Made by a program: the position numbers and the translations under genes | Notes under the pieces: model-generated | Seen by the model: only the letters and a program-made list of their open reading frames with translations | The model's database searches: none | Told to the model about the DNA's origin: nothing | Shown here: positions 8,371 through 18,600 of the stretch, one piece after another | How positions within the stretch are numbered: the stretch's first letter is position 1 | Layout: each line of letters opens with the position of its first letter | Assembly: GCA_002480645.1 (NCBI GenBank) | Contig: DLCN01000007.1 | Span: 1 to 64,000, forward strand | Direction of reading: 5' to 3' | Length of the DNA: 64,000 bases | Origin: Balneolaceae bacterium UBA7797 | Lineage (GTDB): Bacteria; Bacteroidota; Rhodothermia; Balneolales; Balneolaceae

Positions 8371-9330
8371 ATGTCCCGGTTCTTCGGATTATGGCTCTTA
8401 CTTTTTTTCTTCATTACCTGTGATAAGGGACTGGATGAGGTATCCGACCCTGCTTTTTTCACACGGGATGTGGACCTGTTCTGGCAGGTGTATGATTCGA
8501 ATGAGAACCCGGCTGACATCGATTTTCAAAAGCTGTACATTGACAAAGGCAGTGCCGGACTCAAAGACTACGCCACTCAGAAAAATCTTGCCGCCGGCTT
8601 AAAGAACACCCTTTACCAAAAAGCGTATCGTGATTATTACGATGCGATCCGACCCAATACTGGTAATTATCTGCAGGTAGCTGAACGATCCGGTCAGGCT
8701 TTTGAAACACTCAAAGAGATCCATCCGGCTACAAAATTCTACAACGTTTACTTTATGATCGGAGCCATGACCTCGGGTGGAAGGATCTCAAAGAACGGAT
8801 TACTGATCGCAGTGGAGATGTTCTCCCGCTCGGATAATACCAATGTAGACAACCTTAGCAGCTGGCACCGGAATGTGACCCGAAATAAAGAATATCTGCC
8901 TTCAATAGTTGTACACGAGTTTATTCATATGCAGCAAAATTTTACCTCAAGAAATAGCAGATACACCACCCTGCTTGAACAATCTATACGGGAAGGTATG
9001 GCCGACTTCATTTCTTTTTATCTGCTGCCCGATCAGCCTTTTATGAATGATCACCTGCACCAATACGGAGAAGAACACGAACAGGAACTCTGGGAGTTAT
9101 TCAGCGAACAAAAAGATATGAATTACAAAGAGACTCAATGGTTGTATTCCGGAACTGAGACGTCGCAGGGCTACCCCGCAGATATGGGCTACTATATGGG
9201 ATTCAAAATTCTGGAGTCATTTGCCGCCACCTTCGAATCCACCGAAAGTGCCATCAGCGCCATGCTCTCAAACGGAAATTATGTATATCTCTTTGAACAA
9301 AGCGGTTATGCCGATAAATTCGACGAATAA
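8371..9330 (+). CDS. DUF2268-type putative Zn-dependent protease, lipoprotein
   Basis: This 319-aa protein starts with a hydrophobic signal ending in FFFITC (Cys17), a lipobox-like site. The metal-binding HExxH motif is IVVHEFIHMQQ near residue 190. REGMADFISFYLL lies downstream, with a Glu likely to be the third ligand. This arrangement matches DUF2268 putative zinc proteases of Bacteroidota, some of which are called GldB-related. A TATATTTG element at 8313-8320 may be its promoter. It is followed after 87 bases by the ChaN-like gene. No substrate is known. Confidence 0.8.
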   Translation: MSRFFGLWLLLFFFITCDKGLDEVSDPAFFTRDVDLFWQVYDSNENPADIDFQKLYIDKGSAGLKDYATQKNLAAGLKNTLYQKAYRDYYDAIRPNTGNYLQVAERSGQAFETLKEIHPATKFYNVYFMIGAMTSGGRISKNGLLIAVEMFSRSDNTNVDNLSSWHRNVTRNKEYLPSIVVHEFIHMQQNFTSRNSRYTTLLEQSIREGMADFISFYLLPDQPFMNDHLHQYGEEHEQELWELFSEQKDMNYKETQWLYSGTETSQGYPADMGYYMGFKILESFAATFESTESAISAMLSNGNYVYLFEQSGYADKFDE

Positions 9331-9417
9331 TCACATTTCCGATACGATCGCCAAAACCGTACGTTTGGGGATCTTTCAAATATTCTTAAAACCCTTTTTA
9401 AAGATCTCTGGTAATCT

Positions 9418-10302
9418 ATGAAACAATCGTTCCGAATTCTTTCCCTCCTCCTGCTATTTTCAGGTAGTCTGATCGCTCAGACCAAACCGGCGTACCAACT
9501 CTTTGATAGCAACGGCGAACCTGCCCATTACGATTCCATGATCGTGGATCTCGCCAACAGCGACATGGTATTTTTCGGGGAATATCACACCAATCCGATC
9601 TCGCACTGGCTACAACTGGAAGTTGCTCACAGCTTGTTTGAGATCAAAGGAGAAGAACTCTATCTGGGAGCCGAGATGTTTGAAAATGGCAATCAGCTGG
9701 TGCTGAACGAATACCTTCAGGGATTTTATGACCATAAAAAACTGATGCCGGAAGTCACTCAACTTTGGAGTAACTATGAAACGGATTACAAGCCCCTGGT
9801 CGATTTTGCGAAGGAAAACGATCTCCGGTTCATAGCTACCAATATTCCCCGCCGGTATGCTTCCATGATCAATTCCATGGGTATGGCGGCACTGGATACC
9901 TTGAGTGAAGAAGCACTGGCTATGATAGGTCCGGATTTAAAAGAACTTTTTGATCCAACCGTGAAGGCGTATGCGGAAATGGCGGAACATATGGGAGAGC
10001 ACGTTCCACCAAATATGTTGAATATTCAGACCGCACAAGCCTCGAAAGATGCGACCATGGCTCATTTTTCACTGATAAATTTCGAGCCCGGTAATCTGCT
10101 GCTTCACTTTCAGGGCTCCTATCATTCCAATTACGATCAGGGAATTATCTGGTGGGTAAATCAGATCCGTCCGGGACTGTCGATCAAATCCATCACTACC
10201 GTAGATCAGTCAGAATGGGATGAAATGACCGACGAAGAAAAAGCAACCATTGCGGAATACATCATCGTGGTACCCGATAATATGACGCAAACCAACCGGT
10301 AA
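9418..10302 (+). CDS. ChaN-like (DUF399) haem/iron-associated exported protein
   Basis: This 294-aa protein has a cleavable signal peptide ending in LIAQ. The mature start VFFGEYHTNPISHWLQLEVA (about residues 51-70) is the hallmark of the ChaN/haem-binding uptake family (GE-H-N motif). LYLGAEMFEN and LLHFQGSYHSNYDQGI contain the later conserved block with the closing His. Known members bind haem or take part in iron handling at the cell surface, and others are uncharacterised. It ends 12 bases before the DUF3667 gene, so the two are probably cotranscribed. No lipobox Cys is visible, so it may be periplasmic rather than anchored. Confidence 0.85.
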   Translation: MKQSFRILSLLLLFSGSLIAQTKPAYQLFDSNGEPAHYDSMIVDLANSDMVFFGEYHTNPISHWLQLEVAHSLFEIKGEELYLGAEMFENGNQLVLNEYLQGFYDHKKLMPEVTQLWSNYETDYKPLVDFAKENDLRFIATNIPRRYASMINSMGMAALDTLSEEALAMIGPDLKELFDPTVKAYAEMAEHMGEHVPPNMLNIQTAQASKDATMAHFSLINFEPGNLLLHFQGSYHSNYDQGIIWWVNQIRPGLSIKSITTVDQSEWDEMTDEEKATIAEYIIVVPDNMTQTNR

Positions 10303-10314
10303 GCGATCCTGCCG

Positions 10315-11064
10315 ATGAAATGTAAGAACTGCGGCGAAGACGTCGATGGAAATTACTGCAGTCACTGCGGACAGTCAGCCGGTGTAGAGAAAATAACGCT
10401 CTCCACCCTTGCTCATGAAATATCCACCAGTATATTCCAACTAGACCGGGGATTCTTCTTCACCCTGAAGGAATTATTTGTACGGCCGGGAGCATCTATT
10501 CGTGATTATCTGAATGGGAAACGGAAACAACATTTCAAACCCATTGCGTATGTACTTACTCTTTCCACTGTCTACTTTCTGATATCTAAACTGACGGGGC
10601 AAAACACATGGATGGGAGACATCATTACGGGAATTTCGCATGGTGCCATGGAGTCGGAGAAAGATTTAATGATCTACTCATTTCTTTCCTGGTTCTCAGA
10701 TAACTTTGCTTATACCACCTTACTACTACTTCCTGTCTACTCTCTTACTTCTTATGTATCCTTCAAAAGGTTTGGAATAAACTATCCCGAACATGTTATT
10801 CTGAATTCCTACATCATTGGTCAGCAGGCCATCATTTACACATTGTTCGCTTTCATTCGCCTGATCAGTGATCATGAAATTTTTGAGATGCTCTCGTTTA
10901 TCTTCTCATTCTTGTATGCAATCAGGGTATTCTATGCTTTCTTTGAGGAGGGTAACCGGCTCGTAAATATCCTTCGTTCCGTTTCCACCTACCTCCTGTT
11001 CTTTGTATTCTTTTTTATGATGATACTGATCGGTGCATTTGTTGTAACTCTTGTTCGTGGATGA
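10315..11064 (+). CDS. DUF3667 membrane protein with N-terminal zinc ribbon
   Basis: The 249-aa protein opens with a zinc ribbon (Cys3, Cys6, Cys15, Cys18 in MKCKNCGEDVDGNYCSHCGQ). An amphipathic segment with FFFTLKELFVRPGASIRDYL follows. The KRKQHFKPIAYVLTLSTVYF step, typical of DUF3667, leads into about four or five membrane helices. The family is widespread in Bacteroidota and has no known function. It lies directly downstream of the ChaN-like gene (12-base gap). After it the sequence becomes richer in A/T and repeat elements. Confidence 0.85.
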   Translation: MKCKNCGEDVDGNYCSHCGQSAGVEKITLSTLAHEISTSIFQLDRGFFFTLKELFVRPGASIRDYLNGKRKQHFKPIAYVLTLSTVYFLISKLTGQNTWMGDIITGISHGAMESEKDLMIYSFLSWFSDNFAYTTLLLLPVYSLTSYVSFKRFGINYPEHVILNSYIIGQQAIIYTLFAFIRLISDHEIFEMLSFIFSFLYAIRVFYAFFEEGNRLVNILRSVSTYLLFFVFFFMMILIGAFVVTLVRG

Positions 11065-11125
11065 TGAATTCTCCGACCAATCCGGATTGATGATTCAGAA
11101 GCCGGAGCTTCATAAGTTACCCCCT

Positions 11126-11236
11126 TTTCACCGGTTAATGTTCTTCTTCGAAAAACCGGGCCTACACCTGGCTATAATTTCTTTGGGGATTAGCTAATTA
11201 TCCGGTTTTGAAATAAATAGAGTTTTGCTCACTTTT
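11126..11236. repeat. Direct repeat 1 of an intergenic/promoter element
   Basis: This stretch of about 110 bp is repeated with visible similarity at 12131-12241. The best-matched core is TCTTTGGGGATTAGCTAATT, followed by a GGTTTTGA-ATAAATA block and TTTTGxTCACTTT at the end. It contains TTCTTCTTCGAA and ends 25 bases before the DUF4440 start, so it may supply that gene's promoter. The two copies flank that gene in the same orientation. Confidence 0.65.
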
Positions 11237-11261
11237 CTAACATATAAACTCACAGTTCAGG

Positions 11262-12017
11262 ATGAAGCATTTCAAACTAATTCCCCTATTCGCCCTCATA
11301 ATTTTGGGTCGAAGTCCGGCCCAGGAAGCCGAAAGTCTTTTTACTACAATTTCGAAGCTTGATAGTACTTTTTTTAATTCTTTAAATGAATGTGATCTGG
11401 AAACGTATGAATCCTTCCTGGTGTTCGATTATGAATTTTACCACGACAAACAAGGCTTAACTGTTTCCAAAGCAAATGAAATGGAATCCATGAAGGTGTT
11501 TTGTGGAGAACAAAGAGAAAGACAACCCATTAAAAGAGAGTTAGTTAAAGGAAGCCTGGAAGTATATCCCCTCGCAAATTATGGTGCCGTTGAAAACGGT
11601 GAACATATTTTTTATCTGGTCATAAATGAGAACCTTAGCAAACCAGTATCTAAAGCAAAATTTACCAGTATCTGGAGGTTTGATAATAAGGAATGGAAAC
11701 TTGCAAGAACCATTAGCTATAATCACATCCCGTTTGGAAAAATTCAACTGGATGATAAGACTCTAACATCCTATGAAGGAAATTACAGAGCATCTGATCG
11801 GACGGTAAATATCAGTAAGCATGATAATATTCTTAAAATGACTGATCTGATAGACCAGAAAGAAGTATGGAGCGCTGAAATGCTTGCTGAAGATCAGGAT
11901 ACCTTCTATTTAAGTCAGAATGACATCCAAATTGTGTTTATAAAAAAAGACGAAAAAGTTGAAAAACTGGTTGTTTATGAAAACGGGAAACTAATTGAAG
12001 AAGCGGTAAAAGAATAA
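11262..12017 (+). CDS. DUF4440 (NTF2-like) exported protein
   Basis: This 251-aa protein has a signal peptide ending near RSPAQEAE. The first half is an NTF2-like cone: LDSTFFNSLNECDLETYESF followed by LVFDYEFYHDKQGL, and a TSIWRFDNKEWKLARTISYN strand near residue 150. This matches the DUF4440/SnoaL-like family. The second half (LTSYEGNYRASDRTVNISKH and FIKKDEKVEKLVVYENGK) resembles the beta-rich DUF3471-type domain often fused behind it. The function is unknown. The gene is clearly more A/T-rich than genes before 11065. It is bracketed by direct repeats at 11126-11236 and 12131-12241, suggesting insertion or local duplication. Confidence 0.75.
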   Translation: MKHFKLIPLFALIILGRSPAQEAESLFTTISKLDSTFFNSLNECDLETYESFLVFDYEFYHDKQGLTVSKANEMESMKVFCGEQRERQPIKRELVKGSLEVYPLANYGAVENGEHIFYLVINENLSKPVSKAKFTSIWRFDNKEWKLARTISYNHIPFGKIQLDDKTLTSYEGNYRASDRTVNISKHDNILKMTDLIDQKEVWSAEMLAEDQDTFYLSQNDIQIVFIKKDEKVEKLVVYENGKLIEEAVKE

Positions 12018-12070
12018 ACCTAACGTACATCCTGCTTTAACAATTTTCCATACACTCTTTTAAGTATTCC

Positions 12071-12125
12071 CACTCGTTCCCAAGGTCCACCTTCGGAATG
12101 TCCCGATGTATCAGGAAAGCTCTTG
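12071..12125. repeat. Hairpin block related to 330-374
   Basis: CTCGTTCC then AAGGT-CC-ACCTTCGGAATG keeps the layout of the first copy, with one mismatch in the stem, and is followed by an AAGCTCTTGCTT hairpin. Confidence 0.5.
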
Positions 12126-12130
12126 CTTCC

Positions 12131-12241
12131 TTTCACTGGTCGAAGTTCTTCTTCGAAAATCAGGCCCACAATTTGGTAATCGCTTCTTTGGGGATTAGCT
12201 AATTATCTGGTTTTGATATAAATATATTTTTGTTCACTTTA
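12131..12241. repeat. Direct repeat 2 of the intergenic/promoter element
   Basis: This is the second copy of the 11126-11236 element, in the same orientation, sharing the TCTTTGGGGATTAGCTAATT core. Here it ends about 330 bases before the GASH gene and could provide a promoter for the cluster. Confidence 0.6.
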
Positions 12242-12459
12242 CTCCTAGAAATCATTAGAATACGATGAATAACACTTAAACATGAAATGGGGATAAAGTG
12301 AACTCAGTTCAATTTACTCTGTTGTTGTGCTTCATGCTGTAAAAGAGAAAGCTTACTTATTAAAATGAACCGAATTGAAATAGAAGTAACAAATAAGTAC
12401 AGACCAATTAATCTGAATGCCCTCGCTACGCATTTTTTAAAATTTCTCCGCCAACTCGC

Positions 12460-12523
12460 ATTTGGCACATTTGCAAAACCACACAAGCTAACTCACAACC
12501 AAAGCTTTGCAAAAGAGCCAAAT
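12460..12523. repeat. Hyphenated palindrome at the cluster border
   Basis: TTTGGCACATTTGCAAAAC (12461-12479) pairs imperfectly with GCTTTGCAAAAGAGCCAAA (12504-12522), about 15 of 19 positions. The core GCACATTTGCA recurs at 18776-18786, just beyond the other end of the cluster. This could mark an acquisition boundary. The conserved core boxes of integron attC sites are not evident. Confidence 0.45.
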
Positions 12524-12569
12524 TTTGTCTACGTATTAAACAGCCTTACAATAATAAAAATATATAACT

Positions 12570-13838
12570 ATGGACGATAATTTCTTACAGTCAACTCTAA
12601 AATCTGGCCTATTTGATATTGGAGATAGTGATGATAGATTAAAATGGCTTCAGCAATCAGTAACCGATTTGGTAAAGTTTCTGAAGAAGAATTATACCCT
12701 CTTGCCAAAGTATTCCTTGGTAGCATTAGACCCTAATATTTCTGAAAAAGAACCAGTATTAATTGAAGTTGAAGAAATTGTCACTAAATATTGGAAGGCG
12801 CTTCGGGGAAAATATTCTGATATGCCTAGAAGTATTCATAGGGGTGTTATTCTAAATGCGTTGATGGAATTAGGAAGTGAGGATCCTGTTGCTGCTAGAA
12901 TTATTTACTTAACATCCTCTAATTTCTATCCCTATGCAAAACTTGGTAAGGAAAATCATTTAGTCCGTACACTTTTAACTGAATTAGGAGAGATTGCAGA
13001 AAAAAATGCAGTTGAAGAATGGTCTTTAATTGAAGAAGAACCCAAGTTAAGACTTGGGATATTAAAAATTGATAATCTCCAGTTTGGGAAAATAGAGTTA
13101 GATGATGAGATCGTAAGAAGTAAGTTAAATGAAGCTTTATCTAATTCACCTAGCGGTCATGGCCCTAATCATGGGTTACATCAACCTCAGTATAAAGAGC
13201 ATTTTAAAGAAAAAACAACCGAGGCAATAACACAGTCTTTTGATTCTGCATTTAGTGATTTGAACAAGGCTCTTAACCCTACCGCAATTGAAGATCCGAT
13301 AAACAAATTTTTTACTGCTTTCAAAAAGTCCTTAGATCAGAATTTAAAGTCTTCATTCGCTTCAATTTTAGCTGTTGAACGTAGAAGCAAATTGCTTTGG
13401 TGGAAAGAAACCCTTTATTCTCCATCACTCAGGAAAAGCTACCGAGAAGTTCCACAACCTATTCTTCCAATAGTAATGGGAAGTGATTTAAATGAGCAGG
13501 TTGCTGAAATAACTCCAATAAGTGTAGACTATCTATTAAGAGATACCTTGTTAATTCTGAATGAAAAGAAAGGTGAAAAGATAAAGTTTAAAGACTTCTT
13601 TTACTCTTTAACAAAAAATTCAACAAAATCTGAAGTAACCAACCTTCTACCAGAAATAAATGATTCAGATGGAAGAATTAGTGTAACTGATTTTATCATT
13701 CTTTTCTTAAATGAAAAGGCTAAACTCAAAGACTTCACTGAAAGAACAGGAATTAAACAAGATGATGAAGTTTCTAGTGAAGATTTATCTGTCACAATTT
13801 TCCATGATTTACTCACCAAAAGACTAAGCTCGAAGTAA
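12570..13838 (+). CDS. GTPase-associated system all-helical protein (GASH)
   Basis: This 422-aa protein is predicted to be mostly helical, with no signal peptide or membrane helix. An N-terminal helical region (SVTDLVKFLKKNYTLLPKYS and VTKYWKALRGKYSDMPRSIH) is followed by a His/Pro/Gly linker around residue 195. The C-terminal half contains RRSKLLWWKETLYSPSLRKS (near residue 271), which I recognise as the signature of the GASH domain. DSDGRISVTDFIILFLNEKA near residue 365 resembles an EF-hand-like helix pair, but Ca binding is not supported. Members occur as the first gene of GTPase/GAP1 operons and are thought to act as adaptors for the GTPases. The next gene starts 1 base after the stop. 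Confidence 0.8.
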   Translation: MDDNFLQSTLKSGLFDIGDSDDRLKWLQQSVTDLVKFLKKNYTLLPKYSLVALDPNISEKEPVLIEVEEIVTKYWKALRGKYSDMPRSIHRGVILNALMELGSEDPVAARIIYLTSSNFYPYAKLGKENHLVRTLLTELGEIAEKNAVEEWSLIEEEPKLRLGILKIDNLQFGKIELDDEIVRSKLNEALSNSPSGHGPNHGLHQPQYKEHFKEKTTEAITQSFDSAFSDLNKALNPTAIEDPINKFFTAFKKSLDQNLKSSFASILAVERRSKLLWWKETLYSPSLRKSYREVPQPILPIVMGSDLNEQVAEITPISVDYLLRDTLLILNEKKGEKIKFKDFFYSLTKNSTKSEVTNLLPEINDSDGRISVTDFIILFLNEKAKLKDFTERTGIKQDDEVSSEDLSVTIFHDLLTKRLSSK

Positions 13839-13839
13839 T

Positions 13840-14811
13840 ATGGCTGGAAATTGCTCACAACCTAAATGTTACCCCGAGGACAGTGGATGCAATATTGAAG
13901 GATGCATAAATCTTTCTGATTGCAAATACTATGGCCAAAAAAATGTTGCTAAAAAGGAAGACAAACAAGATTCAGAAAATGAAGGACATAGAATCTCTTG
14001 GACAGGAAATACGATGGGGCTCTATGACCTGAATTTCTTAACAGCATCAAGGAAGCCAATTCTTATAGGAGTTACGGGTGTAGCAAGCGCTGGAAAAACT
14101 ACGTATTTAGCCACACTGTACTGTCTTATTAGACAAGGTGCTGAAATAGGTGAATATAGTTTTGCTGGTTCTCTTACTCTTAACGGATGGGAAGATATTG
14201 CATGGTATCTCAGTTGGAAAAGCAATGCAGAAATTCAGTTCCCTGACCATACCACAAATAACTCAGGAAGAGTTCCAGGATTGCTCCATTTATCCTTAAA
14301 AAATAAAGCAGGTAAGAATATTGACCTAATTCTCACGGATGCACCAGGTGAATGGTTTGATCACTGGAGTAACAATATCAATAGCGAAAATGCGATTGGT
14401 GCTCAATGGATATATGAAAACTGTGATGGTTTTTTACTTTTTGCGGACAGTGATATGCTTTCTGGTAGCCAAAGAGGAAATGCAAAACGACAGCTTAAAC
14501 AAGTCGCAGATCGGCTAATTGAAAACATCAATGACCGACCAATTGGTCTAATATGGTCTAAATCAGATTTAGAGTTAACCCATCAGACTAAAGAACAAAT
14601 TATTAAACATATAGAAGCCACTCCATTTAAACACTTCAATCAATTTGAAACTAGCGTCCAAGAAGGTTCTAGTGGTGAATTTCATAAGGCAATTTTGGAA
14701 TCTGTTAACTGGGTTATTGAAGTATTGAACCAAAATCGTAATACTCTTCCAAAGATTTCAGTAGCCAAACCCGAGGATATGTTTCTTTCAAAACGCTCAA
14801 TTAATGAATGA
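13840..14811 (+). CDS. TRAFAC-clade predicted GTPase with Cys-rich N-terminus (DO-GTPase2-like)
   Basis: This 323-aa protein begins with a Cys-rich segment (Cys5, 10, 17, 22 and 28), likely a small zinc-binding module. Walker A is GVASAGKT at residues 80-87. The G3-like step is TDAPGEW, and the G4-like motif is IWSKSD, close to the NKxD consensus, which favours a true GTPase. A conserved Trp-rich region DHWSNN follows G3. This is the layout of the second GTPase of GAP1 systems (double-GTPase 2 group in my memory). It would act as a nucleotide-dependent switch for the GAP1 effector. It overlaps the next gene by 8 bases. Confidence 0.8.
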   Translation: MAGNCSQPKCYPEDSGCNIEGCINLSDCKYYGQKNVAKKEDKQDSENEGHRISWTGNTMGLYDLNFLTASRKPILIGVTGVASAGKTTYLATLYCLIRQGAEIGEYSFAGSLTLNGWEDIAWYLSWKSNAEIQFPDHTTNNSGRVPGLLHLSLKNKAGKNIDLILTDAPGEWFDHWSNNINSENAIGAQWIYENCDGFLLFADSDMLSGSQRGNAKRQLKQVADRLIENINDRPIGLIWSKSDLELTHQTKEQIIKHIEATPFKHFNQFETSVQEGSSGEFHKAILESVNWVIEVLNQNRNTLPKISVAKPEDMFLSKRSINE

Positions 14812-15661
14812 TATGGAAAAACATAATATTTTGATAATTGGAGGTCCAAACACTGGAAAAACTCATTTCGGGGCTCAATTATACGAGCGAATAAACAGTA
14901 GTAGGTTTGAATTTAAAATTGACACTAGCAATCGACCTTCAGATTTGTCAATTTTTCAAGACGCAATAAATAATCTATATAATGGTAAAAGAGCCGCACA
15001 TACAGAAACAGGATCTAACCGAAGTATTGAACTGATAATTACGGATGAAAAGAACTCTGAGGTCAAATTGGCCTTTCCAGACTATGCAGGTGAACAAATC
15101 ACCTCAATTGTAGATAATAGAAAGGTCAATGATTTATGGAAGGACTATATTGAAAATAGTACATCATGGGTATTGTTCATTCGACTAAATGAACTAACTC
15201 CACTAGAGGATATTGTAAACAAGGGAATTCCAAGTCCCGAAGAAATTCAAAAAAGGAATAGCCAGCCACCTCCTGTAAAGGTATCGGAAGCAGCCTTCTT
15301 TGTAGAGTTACTTCAAACATTAGCATATATCAAAGGACTTTCAACATTCTCTCCAATTGGTAAACCTAACTTAACCGTTGTTTTATCCTGCTGGGATGAA
15401 CTAGAAATACCTGAAGGTCAAGTTCCAGCAACTTTACTTCAAGAAAGGCTACCTATGTTATTTGATTTCTTGAATAATAACTGGCAAGATGAATATCTTT
15501 CAGTTATAGGCTTATCATCAACAGAGAAATCTCTTACAGATGAGCCTGATGATGAGTTCATCGATAAAGAACCTATCAGTTTCGGGTATTTAATTGATAA
15601 ATCTGGGATACGTCAAGAGGATTTAACCCTTTCAATTAGGGATTTCATCGGGCATGAGTAA
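14804..15661 (+). CDS. Predicted small GTPase of the GAP1 system (DO-GTPase1-like)
   Basis: This 285-aa protein starts almost directly with the P-loop GGPNTGKT (residues 13-20) after the strand NILII. The G3-like motif is FPDYAGEQ. The G4 equivalent is LSCWDELE, a degenerate NKxD, so base specificity is less certain. The segment TSWVLFIRLNEL before it resembles the strand leading to G4 in Ras-like folds. An alternative start at ATG 14813 would shorten it by three residues. It overlaps the previous gene and the next one by 8 bases each, giving strong coupling. In related systems two GTPases are paired like this, possibly forming a heterodimer. Confidence 0.78.
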   Translation: MNDMEKHNILIIGGPNTGKTHFGAQLYERINSSRFEFKIDTSNRPSDLSIFQDAINNLYNGKRAAHTETGSNRSIELIITDEKNSEVKLAFPDYAGEQITSIVDNRKVNDLWKDYIENSTSWVLFIRLNELTPLEDIVNKGIPSPEEIQKRNSQPPPVKVSEAAFFVELLQTLAYIKGLSTFSPIGKPNLTVVLSCWDELEIPEGQVPATLLQERLPMLFDFLNNNWQDEYLSVIGLSSTEKSLTDEPDDEFIDKEPISFGYLIDKSGIRQEDLTLSIRDFIGHE

Positions 15662-18600
15662 AATTGTCATCCATCAAGCATATTATGGTGAAGTCAATAA
15701 GTCTCACTCTAAAATTCATCAAACTGTCGATGATTCAGAATTAACGTCATTTTTAATACAGTTCACAGATCGACCTGGCCCACTTCCTCCTGGAGTTTTG
15801 CTGACCCCATATTTATCTGGCTCTCCTTTTAAAAATTATTATGTATTCTCTAAAACATTTCCAGACCCACTAGCTAGTCGTTCTGGCATGGTAATAACAC
15901 ATGTTTTAATCGCGGACAAATCAACTCTCGAAAACATCAATGACTTACAAATCATCCTAAGTCTATTGATATCTGAACCTCCGGTTGAAAGAACTAATTT
16001 GGAGCCTATTGAAATTAACGTTAAACATTCGGAACACTCCTATAACAACAAACAGCCAGTTTTTATCCAAAAATCTCTTTCATCACTAATTAAAGGGGAT
16101 TTACCTATTCTGTTTACGGGTGATTTAGTCTCTTTTGAGAAGATCCTTCAAAAGTTATGGAATTCTCCAATCAATAGTTTTAAGGAACAACTTAAGTACA
16201 GAGCCAGTTTTTCACCAAAAGACATAGAAGGTTCGGCTGACTTAACATTAGTATTTATTCAAAGTGAATTATTGTCAAAGTGGAATACTAATAAACTAAT
16301 CAGTGGAGAGGAGAATGACATAATTGAAATCACATCCCCTACAGAAGCCTTGTTTCTAGGAAGGCAAAAAGAAAACCCATTATATGATTTTCTTAAAACT
16401 ATTGGTGCCGATCTTGATGATCTAAATACATATACGCAAGGCGATGTATTATTTGAAGATTATGTTGATTTGGACAATCTGAATGATCCGGATTTTATAA
16501 GACGTGACTTAAGGATTCTTTCAAAACTTTCACCAAATAAGAACCTCGGTGCTTCCGTTAAGCTGGAGTTTATTGAAAAGTACAACGATTTAATCAATAG
16601 TGGCTTAGAGTCAAATATCAAAGGGCTAAGAAACATCTCCTGGAACGCCTTTAATGATGGAGAAGAAAAGGGTAAAAACCTTGTAAATAACATTTTAGAT
16701 AAGGCAATCAGAGATTCTAGATTTAAGCATATTGAAATGCTTTCAGAAGTGTCAATTACTGCTGTAAATGAAACAAACAAAACGTGGTGGCATAAAGCCA
16801 TCGTTGATTCATTTAAAAAAAACGCTTTAAAGGCAGAAGAGACCATTCAAAAATCGATTTGGAAACTCTTACTTTTTTCAAAAGACAGCTCCAAATCCAT
16901 CTTTTCAGTTATTCCATCTCGCAAAGATTCAGAATTACTTCTAATTCAACATTTCCCTAAAGAAGTTCCAACTGAAATTGGAAAGAGTGTCTTGCTTGAG
17001 CTACAAAAAAGGAATTGGAATTTGCTGCACGCGGAAATATTATTAAAACTCTACAAACCAGTAGAAGCAGTTGAAAAGCAATTGCCTATTGAGGATTTAA
17101 TGAGTTATGATGAGTCAAGTGGATTTAAATTGATTCTCAAGAATCTTTCAGATAATGAGCTCTTAGCAATAACCTTAAAATTGTGTAACGAAAAATTGAT
17201 TCATGGATTAATAACAAGAGCAATAAAAAATGAATCCATTTTTAGTTCGATTGATATTCAAGTTTCCTGCTGGCTGACAATCTGGACAGACTTACTAAAT
17301 GAAGAAAAACCTTTTAGTTACGGGATCAAAGGCAAAGAACAAGCCATCGTTTTCGGTGTATTAGATTTGGCGTTAAAGGGTAAGCAAGTTGATGAGGTAG
17401 TTTTTGAACGAACTGCCGAAACAATCTACTCCAATATTTCAGAATATAAAAACCGTCAAATAATCTGGGCTTATATTCCTGCTAGTTGTCAAGCTAAGTA
17501 CGTTGAATCAACAGCAGAATCATTGGTTGAAAAGATAGTGCATGAGGGAATTGATGGTTCGTCCATTGAAAAATTATTGGCCGATCATATCACCTCAAAA
17601 TCTTACATGACATCATTTCTCAGCAAATACAGAAGTGATATAGAGCCTGTATTAAACATGTTTGAGAGCTTCACTTCTCTCTCTGATAATTTTCTTAGTG
17701 ATTACATTTCCTTCTATCATTCTCAAATTACTGAAAATCAATCAAGGCGTCTTGGCACTCTAATTTTATCAAGGAATTACACCACCTCAGCAAGGGCTGT
17801 TTATGATAAATCTCGTTACTATGGAACATTCACGTTAGCATATGAAGTTTGTAAGTCTCTAGTAAAATTGAATTGGTGGGAATCTTCATGGTTAAACCCA
17901 TTCCAAAAATCAATGCAACATAATTATCCCATGGAACAACCTAAAAACATTTCAGAAAACCATATTGAATCGCTTCCAACTATTGTCATATTAACGGCGA
18001 TACAGGAAGAATATAATGCTGTTAGACAATTCTTGAAAGAAGTAGTTGATGTTGATCAAGATGATACGACATATGAAGCCGGAATATTCTCAATGTATAA
18101 TAAAGATATTGCTAAGGTCATCATACGAGAATGCGGAGCTAAAAACACAATTGCTGCTCAAGAAACAGAAAGAGCAATTAATAATTTCAAACCTGATGCA
18201 ATCTTATTTGTGGGAATCGCAGGATCGCGTAAACCCAATGACTTTTCAATTGGAGATGTTATTTTCCCAAAGGAAATTTACTCTTATGAAGCAGGTAAAG
18301 CTGAAAAAGACCGGTTTATGGCTCGACCTGACTTGGCATCTTCAACTTATGCACTTGCAGAAATTGCAAAAAAAGAAAGAAGAAAAGATGAATGGAAGAC
18401 ATTAATAAAGAATGATTGGGATACAGAAGTCAAAGCTAATTTGGGCATAATTGCCTCTGGAGAACAACTTATTGAAGATTATGAATCTGAGGTCGGAAAA
18501 ATTCTCACTGAACATTATAATGACACCTCGGCAGTCGAAATGGAAGGCTTTGGATTTGCCAAAGCAGCCCTAAGGCAAGGAAGGAGTTCCGGGAATATGA

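Larger units (their letters stand above)
12018..12569. other. Intergenic repeat zone at the left border of the GTPase cluster
   Basis: No credible gene is present. The zone holds a hairpin block at 12074-12125 (related to 330-374), direct repeat 2 at 12131-12241, and a long imperfect hairpin at 12460-12523. The open frames at 12304-12486 and 12365-12580 cross these structures in opposite directions and resemble nothing known. Confidence 0.55.

Noticed and set aside
12447..12528. Possible integron attC site
   Set aside because: A long hairpin is present, but the conserved RYYYAAC/GTTRRRY core boxes and an integrase are not.
12304..12580. Open frames in both directions before the GASH gene
   Set aside because: They overlap each other and the border palindrome, with no recognisable protein features.
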